From Hyperoodon ampullatus (Eukaryota; Chordata; Mammalia; Artiodactyla; Ziphiidae), in the NCBI GenBank assembly GCA_949752795.1, contig OX457061.1:39526338-39590337 (forward strand): a DNA stretch of 64,000 nt, in the 5' to 3' direction. Each line of letters begins with the position of its first letter. Positions within the stretch are counted from its first letter, which is position 1. Made by a program: the position numbers and the translations under genes. Shown here piece after piece: positions 54,501 to 57,500 of this stretch. The notes beneath the pieces were generated by a model. It made no database searches. It was not told where the DNA came from and saw nothing but the letters and a program-made list of their open reading frames with translations.

Positions 54501-57500
54501 ACAGCTAACATCATACTCAATGCTGAGAGCTGAAAACTTTTCCTGTAAGACAAGGAACAAGACAAAGATGTCCACTTTCACCACTTTTATTCCCATAGTA
54601 CTGAAAATCCTAACCAGAGGGGAAAAAAAAATCCAAATTTGAAAGGAAGTAAAACTGTCACTATTTGCCAAAGACATAGAAATACACAGAAAACCCTAAA
54701 CATTCCACCAGAAAGCTGTTAGAATTAATAAAGAAATTGAGTAAAGTTACAGGATACAAAGTCAATACAAAAATCCGTTGTATTTTTACACATTAACAAC
54801 AAACTATTAGAAAGAGAAATTAAGCAAACAATCCCATTTACAACTGTATGAAAAAGGATAAAATAACTAGAAATAAATTTAAACAAAGAAATAAAAAACC
54901 TGTACACTGAAAACTATGAGACACTGATGAAACAAATTTTAAATGTCACAAATAAATAGTAAGATAATCCATGCTCATGGAAGAATAAATATTGTCAAGA
55001 TATCAATAAATGGTGCTGGTAAAACTGGATAACCACATGCAAAAGAATGAAACTGGGTCACTATCTTATACCATACACAAAAATGAACTCAAAATGGATT
55101 AAAGACTTGAAATTAAGACCTGAAACCATAAAACTCCTAGAAGAAAACATAGATGGTAAGCTCCTTTACATCTTGACAATGAATTTTTTGATTTGACACC
55201 AAAGGCAAAGGCAACAAAAGCAAAAACCAAAAAGTAGGACTACATCAAGCTAAAAAGCTTCTGTACAACAAAGAAAACCATCCACAAAATGAAAAGGAAA
55301 TCTACTAAATGGGAGAAAATATTTTCAGACCATGTATATAACAAGGGGTTAATATCCAAAATATATAAAGAACTCAGTAGCAAAATCAAACAAGTAGCAT
55401 CATTTGCAAGATAATAAACTAAAGAAATAGTGTATAGTAAATAAAATACTGGAAAATTTTTTGTTTAATCACCATTGAAATTGCGTCTGATGCTGGTATT
55501 ATGACTGCTAGAAAAATCCTCCCTCTCTGCATTAATACTGATTATGAATTTTACACAGAATCTTTAAAGTTTTATCAAACAAGATAGTAGTACTTTTAAA
55601 ATAATTTACTTTAATTCATTTTCATAAAGACTGAATTCCAATCTTAACAGCCTAAATCTAAAGTATCATTCCAAGAATATTTGAAATGCATAGTTTGTAT
55701 GTTTTCCCTTAGGAATTTATTCTTGGCACAAAACATCTATTTCACACATTCTTAGATGATTTATTCACACTTGAAAAGGTTAAAAATATATATAAGATGC
55801 ATCATGTATCACACATACATACCTCCAACCCATCACTCCTTAATTGATAATATTTAAATTCATTAAAAGGATTTTTTCAAGTAGTTCGAACATTAATTTT
55901 TCAATATTCCATTGAAATTCTGGCATTAGCATAATAAATATAAAGAAATTTCTCTTCTAAAAAAAAAAAAAGAAATTTCTCTTCTAGCTATTTAATAGAC
56001 CATCTTTTAATTTTATTTATTTATTTATTTATGGCTGTGTTGGGTCTTCGTTTCTGTGCGAGGGCTTTCTCTAGTTGTGGCAAGCGGGGGCCACTCTTCA
56101 TCGCGGTGCACGGGCCTCTCACTATCGCAGCCTCTCTTGTTGCGGAGCACAGGCTCCAGACACACAGGCTCAGTAATTGTGGCTCACAGGCCCAGTTGCT
56201 CCAAGGCATGTGGGATCTTCCCAGACCAGGGCTCGAACCCGTGTCCCCTGCACTGGCAGGCAGATTCTCAACCACTGCGCCACCAGGGAAACCCAACAGA
56301 CTATCTTTTAAAAATGCACAGAGTTTTTAAATGGATCAAAACAAATTTATCTTTTGTACATTTCATCACACAAAATTATAAGTTTTGTTTGGATTTGCTT
56401 CTGGGGAATACTGTAGGACGTCACTGGTAATCTCATTAAAAACTTTCTTTATAGAATTCCAGTTCAAATGATTAACTAAACACATGCATTTATTGATGCC
56501 AATAAAACAAAAGAACAAATATAAAAATAAATCCCTAATAGCAGTAAAATGCCTGGAAGGGCACTACCGGATGATCAGAACACTACAAGAGCAGATGAGA
56601 ACTGACATACTTGAAGACCTGAGGAATTCATCCTTTACCTACGTAAGAGAAACCTTCCAAAAAAAAAAGAAAACCCACAAAGTGAGTTTTCCCAGAAGAA
56701 ACTTAAATATGACAAAACCAACAAAATAAAACAACAACAACAAGAAACTCAATGAAGAACAGGCAGTTGGAAGGACTGGGTCATGGAAACAAATGGAACA
56801 TTAAATGTAAATAGATTAAATTCTTCAATCAAAAGACATAAAGTGGTTGAATGGTTTAAAAAAAAAAAAGACCCAAACACATATTACCTACGAAATTCAC
56901 TTCAGCTTTAAAGACACATATAAACTGAAGGTGAGTGGATGGAAAATGATATTCCATGCAAATGGAAACCAAAAGAAAGTGGGGATAGCTATTCTTAGAG
57001 ACAAAGAAGGTCATTAGATCATGATAAAAGGGTCAATTCATCAAGAGGATGTTAATAACTGTAAATATTTATACACCCAATATCAGAACACCTAAGTATA
57101 TAAAGGAAATATTAACAGATGTGAAGAGGAAAAAAATGGCAACAATAAAATAATAGGGGACTTCAATACTCCACTTTCAACAATGGATCACTCAGACATA
57201 AAATCAATAAAGAAACATTGAACTTAAACTACACATTGGATCAGATGGACCTAGTGACACATACAGAACATTCAACAGCAGCAGAATATGGAACATATGG
57301 AATGTTCTCCAGGACAGATAAAATGTTAGGAGACAGGACAAGTCCTAATAAACTTAATAAACTTAAGAAGACTGAAATCATGTCAAATATCTTATCACAT
57401 AATGGTATGATATCAATAAAAGGGGAAAACTAAAAAATCCACAAATATGTTGAGATTAAATAATATGCTCCTCAACAACCAATGGGTCGAAGAAGAAATC

